The notes under the pieces: model-generated
Database searches by the model: none
Told to the model about the DNA's origin: nothing
Seen by the model: only the letters and a program-made list of their open reading frames with translations
Origin: Xiphophorus maculatus
Lineage: Eukaryota > Chordata > Actinopteri > Cyprinodontiformes > Poeciliidae
Length of the DNA stretch: 64,000 nt
NCBI RefSeq assembly: GCF_002775205.1
Contig: NC_036447.1
Span: forward strand, 21,992,501 to 22,056,500
Direction of reading: 5' to 3'
Part shown: positions 34,414 to 45,896 of the stretch, piece by piece
Layout of the letters: each line of letters opens with the position of its first letter
How positions within the stretch are numbered: the first letter of the stretch is position 1
Program-made: the position numbers and the translations under genes

Positions 34414-37137
34414 ATGGAAATAGGTGAAGGACCTCCTCCAGACATTGCAGATATTCCATATATTCCAGACATCCCATATATTCCAGACATCCCATATATT
34501 CCATATATTCCAGACATTCCAGTTATCCCAGATATTACAAATATTCCAGACATCGCAGATATCCCAGCGCCGCCATATCCTGGTCCGCCATTGGACTCAA
34601 GTGTGGTCATCAATCAACCTACACCTGTTGACCAGAAATATCCTCAGCCTGCTCCTCAGCAGTATCAGCAACCTGATGACCAGAAATATCCCCAGCCTGT
34701 TGCTCAGCAGTATCAGCAACCTGTCGACCAGCAATATCCCCAGCCTGATGCTCAGCAGTATCAGCAACCTGTTGATCAGCAATATCCCCAGTCCGGTGTC
34801 CAGCAGTATCAGCAACCTGTTGATCAGCAATATCCCCAGTCCGGTGTCCAGCAGTATCAGCAACCTGTTGATCAGCAATATCCCCAGTCCGGTGTCCAGC
34901 AGTATCAGCAACCTGTTGATCAGCAATATCCCCAGTCCGGTGTCCAGCAGTATCAGCAACCTGTTGATCAACAATATCCCCAGCCTGTTGCTCAGCAGTA
35001 TCAGCAATATCCCCAGCCTGTTGGTCAACAGTATCAACAACCGGTTAACCAGCTTGGTAAGAGATCAGAGGTCATCTTATTTATTCTGCATTTCAACATA
35101 ATTTCACCCCTTTTCCTCCAATCATTGTTTCTTTTCTTATATGTGCTGAAATCTTGTCCAGTTTATGCCTCATTCAGTTAACTCCAAGTTCAATGTTTTT
35201 ATACGTCTAGCTCAACAACAAGCTGTACCGCAAAATCAGACTACTCAACCTGGTGAGTTACTTTCTCAGTTAGTGTCTTTTTATTGAAGATGAGTCTAAA
35301 GTTTAAGAATGTATAGAGTTGGTGGTGAGTTTTTAACAAAGTGTTATTGACAGCAACCCCTGTGGTGGTGGTGCAAGCGAGACCAACTGAGGCTCCTGGA
35401 AGCATGTTGTGTCCACACTGTAAGACCACCGTTGTGAGCACAACCGAATACAAATTGGGCATGCTCACCTGGATCATTGTTGGAACACTGTTTATTATTG
35501 GGTGAGTAAAAAGTTGAAGTATTGAAGTATTCTTTTCTAACCAACCGGTTTAGCAGTGCTGCCGCCCTTGCAGCCACAGGAGGACAGTGATATCTCAAAC
35601 TGGGTCAGTTTGACAGCTTTCATACGGTAGGGAGAAAATTGAGAGGAAAAATAAGAATGAATTAGTGCAACCAATTATTCCAAACTGACATCAAGAAGAA
35701 TACCAATAAAGTCACTGCCAGAGGTTGAAATTAGTGTGAAGTGGCGTGTAAATTGGAGCAACGCACCCGCCACTGTGGCAGGTTTACAATTTGAACAGAA
35801 AAAAGAAGAAGCTGCATTCAGGTTGAACGTCTGTCCAGGGGAGGACTGACCGTCTGAAGTACAGACCATATCTGGCGGCCCTATACTGTCATAATTTAAC
35901 AAACCGCCACAGCCCATTGGTAGATTTTATTGACGGACACTGGGTTTATCCAATGAAATCCCTTGGTTCTCCTTGGCCCGCCCCTCCCCAAACCAAGGTC
36001 AAGCAAAACATAGCTGATCTAAATAATAATAGAGGAATTACAGAACACAGAAACAAACAAAACCCAAATAAACAACCCGGAAGTCGAAAGAGTGAAATGA
36101 CTGCACATGTATTTTATGAATGTATTTTTATATTAAAAAAAAAATCTTGTTTAAGCCTTGACACAAAGGAGATTTCTGGATATTGTGTCCGGCTTTTTAA
36201 ACACCTGGTTACAGGATACCAGATGTTACCCCTCCCTGATAGGTAACATCAGGGAGGTAACCTGATGTTATCCCCCCTGATAACATAGAACAGTTAGAAA
36301 AACAGCTCTTGGTACCATTTAACAATGTTTAAAAAAATCACTAGACAGATCTTAACTAAATACTATCTGGGGGAGTTGTAGCCAAAATGTGGAAATGTTC
36401 AACATAGGAAATGATTGCAAGAATGTTAGGGTTGTGTAGTTAAAGTTTGCTGTTAGTAATTACTTCAAGTGAACTTATTGCACTTCACCTTTGTTAAGGT
36501 ATCCATGGTTTATGTTAAATTAATCTATATATGTACATATTTATGGTAGACTTATTGTCAGTAAATTAGATTTTATAGGGTTAAGAATAAATCATATATT
36601 TTATATAATTTGCTTGTACTGGTGGGGCTGGTGACCGAAGGAAGAAAAAAAAAAAAAAACAGTGGCTGGTGAAATGTCTGAGTGGCTGGTAAAAAATGTT
36701 CTCTACCAGCTACTGGCTGGTGGAGAAAATGTTTAATTTCCACCCCTGGATTCACTCCTTGTTTGTTTAGCACTTTTCTTTACGCCTTCGGTCCATGTAC
36801 GTTCAGGCAGTTTGCTTTTTTGTTTAAAACAAACAAACCAAAAAATACACTAGCTTTTTTATTTATTTTTATTAAACCAAAACGAAAGTTGGGATAACAG
36901 ACCATTTTCTGATTTTTGCACTAAATGGAGAATACAGATAAATACTGCACACTTTCGATTGAGTTAACTTTTTTTGAGTCGAGTGGTCTTACTATTATTG
37001 TTTTGTCTTTTTGATCATATTCCTTGTCCAGGTGTTGGCCTTGCTGTTTGATCCCGTTCTGCGTGGGTGCTTGCAAGGATGTGCAGCATTCCTGCCCGCA
37101 GTGCAACAACGTTCTGCACGTCTACCGTCGCATGTGA
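34414..37137 (+). CDS. litaf-like: LITAF-domain protein, tandem copy B, repeat-expanded N-terminus
   Basis: Coding exons 34414-35056, 35211-35252, 35354-35501 and 37032-37137 total 939 nt, or 312 residues, about twice the usual LITAF length. The start ATG follows acceptor tttgacag|gtaaaATGG. N-terminal layout: PPPD at residues 7-10, where A has PPPY; then an Ile-Pro-Asp/Tyr repeat (about 12-52); 'APPYPGPP'; then Gln/Tyr/Pro repeats to about 214. The latter include four near-identical 16-residue units ([16 protein letters not shown]) encoded at 34777-34968. The LITAF domain occupies about 229-312, with CPHC at 248-251 and HSCPQC near the end, almost identical to A. The small second coding exon is separate, as in C but not A. 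A first non-coding exon probably lies at 29.9 kb. Predicted endolysosomal; the repeat may form a disordered, aggregation-prone arm (inference). Confidence 0.9.
34432..34569 (+). repeat. Coding minisatellite, Ile-Pro-Asp/Tyr type
   Basis: Imperfect 18-bp units encoding PDIPYI-like hexapeptides ([20 protein letters not shown] and on). It lies within the N-terminal exon of gene B and is absent from A and C, apart from a single '[14 protein letters not shown]' in C. Confidence 0.85.
34636..35047 (+). repeat. Coding minisatellite, 48-bp Gln/Tyr/Pro units
   Basis: Alternating 24-bp half-units encode QQYPQP.. and QQYQQPVD. Four higher-order 48-bp units at 34777-34968 are almost identical to each other, and older, more diverged units flank them. 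The length is in frame, so copy-number change would lengthen or shorten the protein by 16 residues. Confidence 0.9.
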
Positions 37138-38690
37138 ACCATAGTGATTCACATGCAGTTACTGCAGTTACTGACATTTTTGCTGAAAAAATACGTTTAT
37201 GAGGTTTTCATGAACTTTTTTAACAAACTATTGATATTTTACTCTTTATGGTGTCTCATTAACGAATAATTTTCAAAATTTTTAACTTAAGATCGGAAGA
37301 AAGTTTTTTCCCCATTGTGGCCTAAAGAGAAGCTCTGCTCATCCAAGTTGTGTTTAATGACCTTAACATATACAAATATTTTTTGGAAACATTAGTTAAT
37401 GTTTTAAAGTAATGTAAAAATATTTAAAACACATCTTGATGAAGGTCAACATAATTCTACATTTTAATTAACACTAATAATTTAAAGTCTTTCTGTAATC
37501 ATTCAACATTAGAGTATATGTTGTTCTGTTACCATTTCCTTAACAATTATTACTCTAATCTAATTATTACTCAGTGATTTACTTGGATACTAACTGTTGA
37601 CATGAGAATGTTGTTCTGGTTGCAAAAGTAGATTTCTCTTACTTTAAATAGTGCAACATTTGATTATTGTTGTAACGAATCATGAATCAGAACATAATAT
37701 CTACAAAAAATATCCTTCAAAATATCTGAAATGTTTAATTTGTCTGTTGATTGAGGTCTTCTTGCACTGTACAAAGTTATTTAATTGAGAGCTGCACTGT
37801 AAAACTACAATTCCCAAAGTCTGCGAGAATTGATGCTGTCATTGAAATAACACTTCTGAATTTCCTAAAAGAATTAGGGAGTGTTTTGATCAGTTCAGTT
37901 GGTAGATATATTTATATGTGAGGTTTTTTAAAGGTTATCTCATTTATCATCTTATAAGCAATTGTGTTTCTGTAAGCAGAAGAAGAGACAAAACTGTGAC
38001 AGCCCAAAATACAGTGTATCTGGAAAGACATGTGTGTGTGCTTGTATTTGGTACATTGTTGGGCCTATTTTTTTTTTTTTTTTTACAAAAAATGCTACAT
38101 TCCTTTATACAATTGAATATAATTACATAATAAACATAATAAAACGTAATACATTCCTCAGAGAGCTTTATGCTGAAATGTTCCATAGATTCCTTTGAAA
38201 AATGATCAAATACCCAGTCAATTGTTGTGGCATGACTGGGAGACATCAGATCGATTCTATTATATGATAAAAAAAAAGAGATTAATATGGAGCCTCATGA
38301 AGCACAGGGCTACATTTTGTCCCTGGAAGGAGACAGGGTTACTCTGGTTAACTCAAGATGTAAAACTGATGCATATAGATTGCAGCCAGGTTGAAACAGA
38401 TGAATAGATTATACTGCCATCAGTGATCAGTATAGAGCTTTTGCTTTAATAGTGCCAACCTGTATTATATTTTATTCAATATTTAGCCTAACACCATGGG
38501 GAAAATTATGTCTGCAACATTTTAAAGTAAATGAACAAGTGAAAATGAATAGTGGGATGTTTTCTGAGACGTCTAAAATTTTACAATATGGCTGAATGTC
38601 ACCATCAAGTGGTCAGATGCAGGTATTACACCCGCTCTGTTCTGAACACGTAGGTTCTCTGAAAATGAATATATGGAAAATAACACTAAA
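35230..38690 (+). repeat. Segmental duplication, copy 2 (partner 25080-28250)
   Basis: Covers the small Gln-rich exon, the two LITAF-domain exons, the hAT-like element in the last intron and the 3' flank of gene B. Differences from copy 1 are the replaced intron segment at 35990-36285 and about 540 extra bases at 37200-37740. Confidence 0.85.
35719..36747. mobile_element. hAT-like element in the last intron of gene B, interior replaced
   Basis: Same insertion as in gene A, with the ends CCAGAGGTTGAAATTAG and ...TAATTTCCACCCCTGG. Its interior from 35990 to 36245 is a copy of 33920-34180, followed by nested inverted repeats (36222-36290) before the element resumes at about 36285. Confidence 0.6.
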
Positions 38691-39109
38691 TAAAACAAAG
38701 TTTAGTGATCACAAAACATGGGAAGTTTTGGTATAATACCTTTTACTTTAGGTATTATACCTAAAGTAAAAGGGATAGTAAAAGGGATAGCAGTGAGCAC
38801 ACATTAGCTGGCAAAAATGGTAATGTAGTTGCAAACGTTATTGCTATTGTCAAGCCATAAGCTGAGCCAAAACACAAACACACTCTCAGTCTGTTAAGAT
38901 TTGTCTTCTACATCGAAGCCCGGGACTAAAGCTGTCCACCACTGCATGGCAACAACAGTCATCACAGACGAAAACCTCCTAAAACACCTTCTAGCTTTTC
39001 TCCAAAGATGGTCGGGTCACCTCCAACAATCAGCAATCAAAGTCTCAGGAAAAGAAATTACAGATGCTCACATTTTTACTGGTGGATCATAACAAAGTAA
39101 GTAGAGCAG
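37138..39109 (+). other. 3' flank of gene B up to the LTR element
   Basis: Contains the 540 bp lacking in A (37200-37740), the block shared by all three LITAF genes (37745-37830), candidate AATAAA signals near 38130, a poly-T run (38070-38083) and a 17-bp perfect hairpin (38739-38773). At 38901-39089 an open frame of 62 codons ('MSSTSKPGTKAVHHCMATTV...') ends just before the LTR. I do not recognise it. Confidence 0.45.
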
Positions 39110-39690
39110 TGTTAAGGAAATATGATTATTTTGGTGCTTAATACAGTTAATCTTAAAAGATATATGGAACACTCTTATTTTGAACAGTTTTCTGTTGAGC
39201 ATTCAGAGACACAGGAACCAAATGCAGATTAAGGGAGATCTCTCAATGGGACCCCCACTGTGAGGCCAGGCCACAGGCGAAGTCATAAAATTAGCAGTTT
39301 CCTTGGGAGACAGAGATTTTAGATTTCTCAGGTATCTGTGAGATTGTATCTCAGGTCGTTCTGTACTCAGAATGACCGTGGGAGCCACAGGGGGTCAGGG
39401 CCGGCTATCCGCTCTTTTGTTTCGGTAGAAGGCAGATGGCCCTTTGATCTTTGCCGTAGATTGAGGGGAGTTCCAAGTTCTCTGGGAGCTTCCAGTTGGT
39501 CAACAAGAGGAACGCCTAGAATGCATAAATTAAATAGAAAAAACACTCACTAAATATAAAATCTAGTGTCACCACTGAATTTGCAGAAAGTTGCCACTTT
39601 TTTGCTTTTTGCATTGGCTCTCTCTCCAAAGACGTCTTTGCTGTTTGTCTTTGTTTCGTGTTCGTTTCCCCTTGTGTGTCTTTATTTTTA
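39110..39690 (+). repeat. 5' long terminal repeat
   Basis: 581 bp. Contains a TATA-like 'taaatataaaatc' near 39550, some 140 bp before its end. Identical to 45316-45896. Confidence 0.8.
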
Positions 39691-39716
39691 AATTGAATTA
39701 AAAGGCTGGAACGTTT

Positions 39717-39990
39717 GTCTGTGGTAGACTTTGACGAATAGTGTGTGGTACACTTGCAGAACAGGGGACCGTGGCGGGTTCAGACGGAGGGTTTTGCGCT
39801 GCCTCCGCCGTAAAAAGGCTGGGTTTTCTTAGTTTATGTTCTTTTTCCCTGGAGATTCATGACTGTGCTCCTTAAAGAAAGGAATTTAGCGATTGTGTAT
39901 TTAAAATAGCCTGGGGTAGGCTTTAGATTTTCGAGAAATAGTCTGAGGTAGACTGTTAAGGAATCAAGTGAAAATAGTCTGGGGTAGACT
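39717..39990 (+). other. Cluster of five short hairpins in the retroelement leader
   Basis: Five 13-mers with one shared layout, stem-GNGGT-stem, stand at 39717-39729, 39741-39753, 39909-39921, 39941-39953 and 39977-39989. Stems are GTCT/AGAC in three cases, GTGT/ACAC in one and GCCT/AGGC in one, so pairing is kept while bases change. Four of the five extend to a 5-bp stem with A/T. The position, 27 to 300 bp inside the 5' LTR, is where packaging or dimerisation signals lie in retroelement RNAs. Confidence 0.6.
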
Positions 39991-41040
39991 TTAATATGGT
40001 GCATCTTTTATTTTTTAGCCGGCATTTTATTTTTATTTTTTCCCTTTGTCTCTTACGTTTGTTTGTAACTGTGTTTGTGTTCTCTGTATTTTTTGTGCGT
40101 GGTGATTTGTGTGCGGGCTGCCGTAGAAGTGTGTGTGTCTGTGTGTTTGCGTGTGTCTGTGCGTGTGTATGCGTTAATTGCTTTGTGTGGAACGCTGTGT
40201 TTGAAAAGCGCTGTTTGCGTGAATGTGAGTTGCTTTTGCTGCGTTTTATTGTGCAGTTATTATGGACACTGAGTTGCGACACGTGCTATACGCTATTTTA
40301 TGGTCGGGGTTCGTTGAAGAATCTTGACGGGGAAAGTAGAACGATGGCGAAAACGTGGTCGTTTAGTTTTAAACATAAATAAATAAATAAAATAAATAGG
40401 AGTTCAGTACATAGAACTGGTACCAGAAAACAAAATTATTGGTTGTGGTTTGATTTTAACATAACTTTGAGATGTCTCTCTTTTAAACGTGCACGGGGAA
40501 TTAAAAGGTTCCTGACAATTGGACTTTAAAATTAATTAAATTGACACATGAAAATATATTAATAAAACATTGGACAATTTCTGAAGCTTCAGTAAATTTG
40601 ATATAAATTTCAGTGAATTTGATATAAATTACAGTAAAATTTGATAGAATAATGACCTCAGACTGACATTTGGGGACTGATGAAATTCTGACTGACTATA
40701 AACCTGGCCAGATGTGTTGTGTTCTGTGTTTTTTGTAATGTGCTTTGTGTTTTTGTTTGTGTTACATTTCATGTTGGTGTGAGAGGGTGTGTGATTGGAC
40801 ATAAAATACCACTGGGTATTTTATGTCATATAAATACAGAATCTTTTTAGTGCTGTTTTATGGTGCAAAATTTCCAGTTTTTACAAACATCCTCTGTGTT
40901 AAATTGGACTAAATTATTAAAATTAAGCAATAACAGCAGTAAGTGTGACCTGCAGTGTAAAGATTGGAAGGTGATTAAAGGATAGAATCTTGATAAAATA
41001 ATTCATCTGAACAAATTGAAAATAAATTATGGGTTCTACG

Positions 41041-41077
<37 letters not shown>

Positions 41078-41079
41078 AG
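41041..41079. repeat. AAAT tetranucleotide microsatellite
   Basis: (TAAA)n of about 39 bases inside the LTR element; a shorter run is at 40374-40398. Confidence 0.9.
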
Positions 41080-44000
41080 AATAGGCCAAGAAAATTAGGT
41101 CACAGAGGATTCTAGAAATGCTCTCTTGGCAAATTAATAGATAAATACATAAATAAAGTGAATGAATGAATAGCTAAATACATGACTGATTAGGTAGAGA
41201 ACTAAATAAAATAAAAACTGTGTATAGAATTATGCACTAAAATAGTAGATAAAAATGTTGATAGAATGTAATACAATTTACTACAATGGGACTTTTAAAA
41301 TGGGTAGAGGATACAGACAAATCAAAAATCTTTAGAGAAACAGGCTCTAACTGTAAGAGGAATTGTTCAGATAACAACAAACTGTAACATGCAGCTGATT
41401 CTAGATATTTTCACAATCAGTCCTTTTAAAACTGTCCAAAACTTTAAGATAGATAAAATATCATTAAATCTACAGGACTTACTGATAATTCAGACAGGAT
41501 AAATTAGAAATAACTCTCTTGTTAAATAGAAACTGATTAAATATAGAAAAGTTTGCTAAAATATACAAATTTGTTGTTGAAGGATAACATTAAGTTTGAA
41601 ATAACTTATTGGTTAATGAATAAAAAGATTATATGGAATTATTGTAGAGAATCAATATTAAACTGTAATAAGAGATGGTTAAATAGTGCCTATAGACAGA
41701 CGAGAGGGCTGCAAATAAAATAAGAAAATTAAGAAAAATAAATAAATAGAACAAAACAAGAAGAAGCGACAAGTATGTTTATTTAGACATGAGACGAATG
41801 GAGCCCAAGGAGGAGTTATAACCCCATTCACAGAAGTTCAGCACGGGAGAACAAGCTACAGCTGTGCTGTAATTTCTACCCCCACTAGATTCAACTAATT
41901 AACATGTGAAGCCTCTTTGCATACCACTAACTTTAAGTGCGAAGCAACCTCTGCTCACAGCAGCTCAACAGACAAGAACAAGCAGCTGTGAGGCAAATCA
42001 TTTTCTCTCCCATCATTTAAAGTACCTTTTGACATAATATCAGAATATAAGTTACAATTTTAGTGGTGGAACGACAAAAGATTTTTAAGTTCATCTTTTT
42101 CAAATTAGAAGAAACTAAAACATATCTGATGATTCAAGTGCCACAGCCTAATAAAGAATTAGGAGTTCCTCCTGAAATCCTTATCGACTCTCTTTCCTGC
42201 CATAAAATCATTCCCTTCAAGAGGTGAGGGAGGGGTTTTATGGTGGGGTTATAGATTTGCTTTGTGCTCTGACGATAGAGATTGCTCAGACTGGTGTAGT
42301 GGTTTTCAAATTTAAATTGTGAAATCTAACAGTACAAAAGGATTTAATTTTTCTTTTTTCCTAAGGAACATAGAGATTCGGCTGTTTAAATTTTAGGGTA
42401 TTGTTTCACATTATAGATTATAGGAAGTTGTAGAGAGTCTTTTCTCATCACATAAGACAAGATTTTGCTGCAGTTTGGTTTCCTAGATTTAGTGAAACGT
42501 TTTCTTTAAAATTTGTTTTCATTAGTTTGACTCCCATTTAGTTAATTTTAAATGTCAGTTCTTTATATTTTGGTAAATCTCCCAAATTAATTTCTTTCTT
42601 TTGAGTTACCAGTTTCCTCTTGACCCGTTCGAAAGGGGGAGGGGGAAATTCAGTCTTCAGTTTAATTTCTTTCATTTGTTGATTTGGTAATATTCTGACC
42701 AGTATTTGTCAAAGTTTATCATTTTTGGATTTTCTTAAGAATATATTTTGAATTTTTTCTTTTTCAACGTCTTTCTGCCTGGTTTATGCATAACCTTCAC
42801 TGAGTCTTAATTGGTAAACACGTTTTGTCAAACGCTAGTGAAAATTTTTGAGAAGTTTGTAAAATGACTTATTTGACAATCATAACAGTAAAATTGAATA
42901 CTGAGTTTTAAAACTGTAATGTGAAATGTTTTTTGAAAATAGTAATCTTGAAGGTTTAAAGCATGCTATAATAAATTGTTCTGTTTGTTTTGACAGTTTG
43001 CCTGTTAGGACGGGGCAGTATTGGGTAGAATTTCTCAGTACAATAATGACCCTGTTTCATCAACATCGTTAGTTAACATATTAGGTAATGATGATACATT
43101 AGCCAGTAATGTATCATACAGAGGGAGAATATGTTATGGGTTATTTTTATATTACTTAATTAGATTACTGAAACACTTATATTACTTAAACAAAACTTTT
43201 GAAGAATATGTCTGATAAGTGCTTATTTTGAATGGATTTGAGTTGTTCTCCATTGAAAGATGTTCTGATAATGGGCTAACATATTTTGAGAAAATAGATA
43301 CATTTATAGTGATAATGAAGCATATTTTGGTTAATTAACTTGGGAAAATAATTATAGAAATTAACATATTATTGTGTCAGCCATTTTCAGAGCATTAATT
43401 TAATGGAGCATGAATGTTTTAAGAAATGTTTTGAAGAATCTGTTCTTGATTAAAGTTATCACTAATCAGGAAAAGTACATAGGTGGGATTATAATGATTT
43501 TTCTAAACTTGATTTTGATTTTTTTGATTTACAAACATTTAAAACGATTTTGAATAAAACTTTAAATTTTAAATTCGACGACAAGTAAAAGCCTAGGTAA
43601 AATTGGTATATTTTGAAAATGTTTGGATTTGTTAAGGCATACATTGACATTATAATTTGTCCAGGTCTAACTCTTTTGAATTTTGTTTAAGGAACGCATG
43701 TAAAATCATTTAGACAAATAAACAGTAGGATCTAGTTTGTTCTATGAAAGTAATTTAAACTGGACTGTTTAATTCACATTGTTATTCATTTTGGTGGTAA
43801 ATGTAAGCTTTACAACTACATTTTTAGGTTTTTGTGTTTGTTTTGTTTCGTTTGTTTGATCCTATTTTTACAAGATTGCTTTAAGAAAAGATCTGCATTT
43901 GTTTAACATTCTGGGAAAACGTTACTTTGGAAACATGTCTTTTGAAGCAAATGATTACAGGGTTTTGGTATTTTTCATCGGTTGGAGCTATAGTATATAA

Positions 44001-45315
44001 TAATAGCAACGTAAATTGAAGGGATCACATCCACCACTTGATGAGCAGAACTGGACAAAGTAGGAGATAAGGCTTTACGTGATGAGTTGCTCATGGCTAA
44101 CTACATACAGACTGGCTTGGAGTTCTGAGCTCCAAGCCTGACTCTGAACTCTGCAACACAAGCTGTTGTTCGAGGGGGAGTGCCACTGCTTGGAGAAGCA
44201 GTTCCACCTTTTTTTCGACGATAGCAGCCACAGAGCCACGAGCGGGGGAGGATTCACTCAGACACGGAGTGACTTGAAGATGTTTGTGTTGAATACACAA
44301 AATGAATGATGCCTTTGCATGAAATCTGATCTCTGTCTTGTCATTATAGTTTTGAAGCTGGATTCCTGGTGCCCTCCGGATGTGATCTCCTTCAAAGTCT
44401 GCGTTCTTTGATAAAAGGATTAAAATAATTTCCTGGATGGAAGATAACAAAACAAATTTATTTTTAGGTGAAACCATCGTTTGATTATGCTGACAATAAT
44501 GAAGATGATATTGAAGAATGTTGTAATTGTGTTTCTGATGCTACTGACACTCATGTTGAAACAAAAAGTCTGTTTAATAACTTGTGACAGGTCGTTACAC
44601 AAGATTTACTTTCCTCACGAGGAGATTTCACTTTCTCCTTGAAACTCACGGTTATGTTGGCATAATAATCCAATTTTCAGTGAGCAACGGACGCTCAGGT
44701 GGAAACCTGAGGTTTCAAACCGAAGAAGATCAGGCTGCAAGAGGATCATCATTAACTTTTTATTACGTGTTTTTAGTTCGTTACGAACTCTGAAAAGGAC
44801 TTTCGTTTCGTTTTTTGCGCGCATTTTTTGAACATTTCCTGACGAAGACTTCATATTTTGTTTTTTGAGAGACTATCGACGGACATTGAAAAAAAAAAAA
44901 CAGAAAAAGGACGAGCAGCAGATTGTAACTTTGTGTGTTTCTCATTTTTTGGCAGATTGTAATTTTGTGCTGAATGTTGTCTTTTCAGTTGCAGACCATT
45001 TCTTACTAGTTTTTTCTATGTATGTCCCTGTTTTTTTTTTTCATTTTATACTTTGGGTTTTGTTTGTCCTGTGTTTTTGGTTCTATTGTGATAATTTTGT
45101 TTTATGATTTTATTTTTGTGAGGATAAGTATTTCTTACCCTTGGGTTTTGTTTAAAAAGGGGGACTGGATATAATTAGGGTACGTCACTCTTTTGGTTTT
45201 CATTTTTTGTTTTTTTTTCGTTTTTTTTATTAGTTCAATACATAGTTTTGGTTCTGGATTAGAAGGCTTACTCAATTTTTATTGAGATCTTTGATGAAGA
45301 TCTCAAAAGGGGGAC

Positions 45316-45896
45316 TGTTAAGGAAATATGATTATTTTGGTGCTTAATACAGTTAATCTTAAAAGATATATGGAACACTCTTATTTTGAACAGTTTTCTG
45401 TTGAGCATTCAGAGACACAGGAACCAAATGCAGATTAAGGGAGATCTCTCAATGGGACCCCCACTGTGAGGCCAGGCCACAGGCGAAGTCATAAAATTAG
45501 CAGTTTCCTTGGGAGACAGAGATTTTAGATTTCTCAGGTATCTGTGAGATTGTATCTCAGGTCGTTCTGTACTCAGAATGACCGTGGGAGCCACAGGGGG
45601 TCAGGGCCGGCTATCCGCTCTTTTGTTTCGGTAGAAGGCAGATGGCCCTTTGATCTTTGCCGTAGATTGAGGGGAGTTCCAAGTTCTCTGGGAGCTTCCA
45701 GTTGGTCAACAAGAGGAACGCCTAGAATGCATAAATTAAATAGAAAAAACACTCACTAAATATAAAATCTAGTGTCACCACTGAATTTGCAGAAAGTTGC
45801 CACTTTTTTGCTTTTTGCATTGGCTCTCTCTCCAAAGACGTCTTTGCTGTTTGTCTTTGTTTCGTGTTCGTTTCCCCTTGTGTGTCTTTATTTTTA
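45316..45896 (+). repeat. 3' long terminal repeat
   Basis: 581 bp, identical to 39110-39690, directly preceded by a polypurine tract ending at 45315. Confidence 0.8.

Larger units (their letters stand above)
39110..45896 (+). mobile_element. Non-coding LTR-type retroelement with identical LTRs
   Basis: Two direct repeats of exactly 581 bp (39110-39690 and 45316-45896), identical by eye, enclose about 5.6 kb. The right repeat is preceded by a polypurine tract (aaaagggggac|TGTTAAGG), which sets the plus orientation. A second similar tract (aaaaagggggactgg) lies near 45156. The repeats start with TG but do not end with CA. I see no clear target duplication or tRNA primer site, so the outer borders may be rearranged. 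The interior is AT-rich, with stops in all frames and no reverse transcriptase, integrase or zinc knuckle. Such an element would need enzymes supplied in trans, like large non-autonomous (LARD-type) elements. Identical LTRs point to a recent insertion or recent conversion. Confidence 0.75.

Noticed and set aside
34597-35040. Long Leu/Ile-rich minus-strand frame opposite gene B
   Set aside because: It is the mirror of the in-frame 48-bp repeat; the unit has no stop in any frame, so length alone means nothing.
40075-40272. Cys/Val-rich small frames in the LTR element
   Set aside because: They come from a GT-rich stretch of low complexity and show no motif of retroelement proteins.
39110-45896. 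Interpretation as a plain tandem segmental duplication
   Set aside because: The right copy is preceded by a polypurine tract and both copies start with TG, which fits LTRs better. The lack of a target duplication keeps this from being certain.
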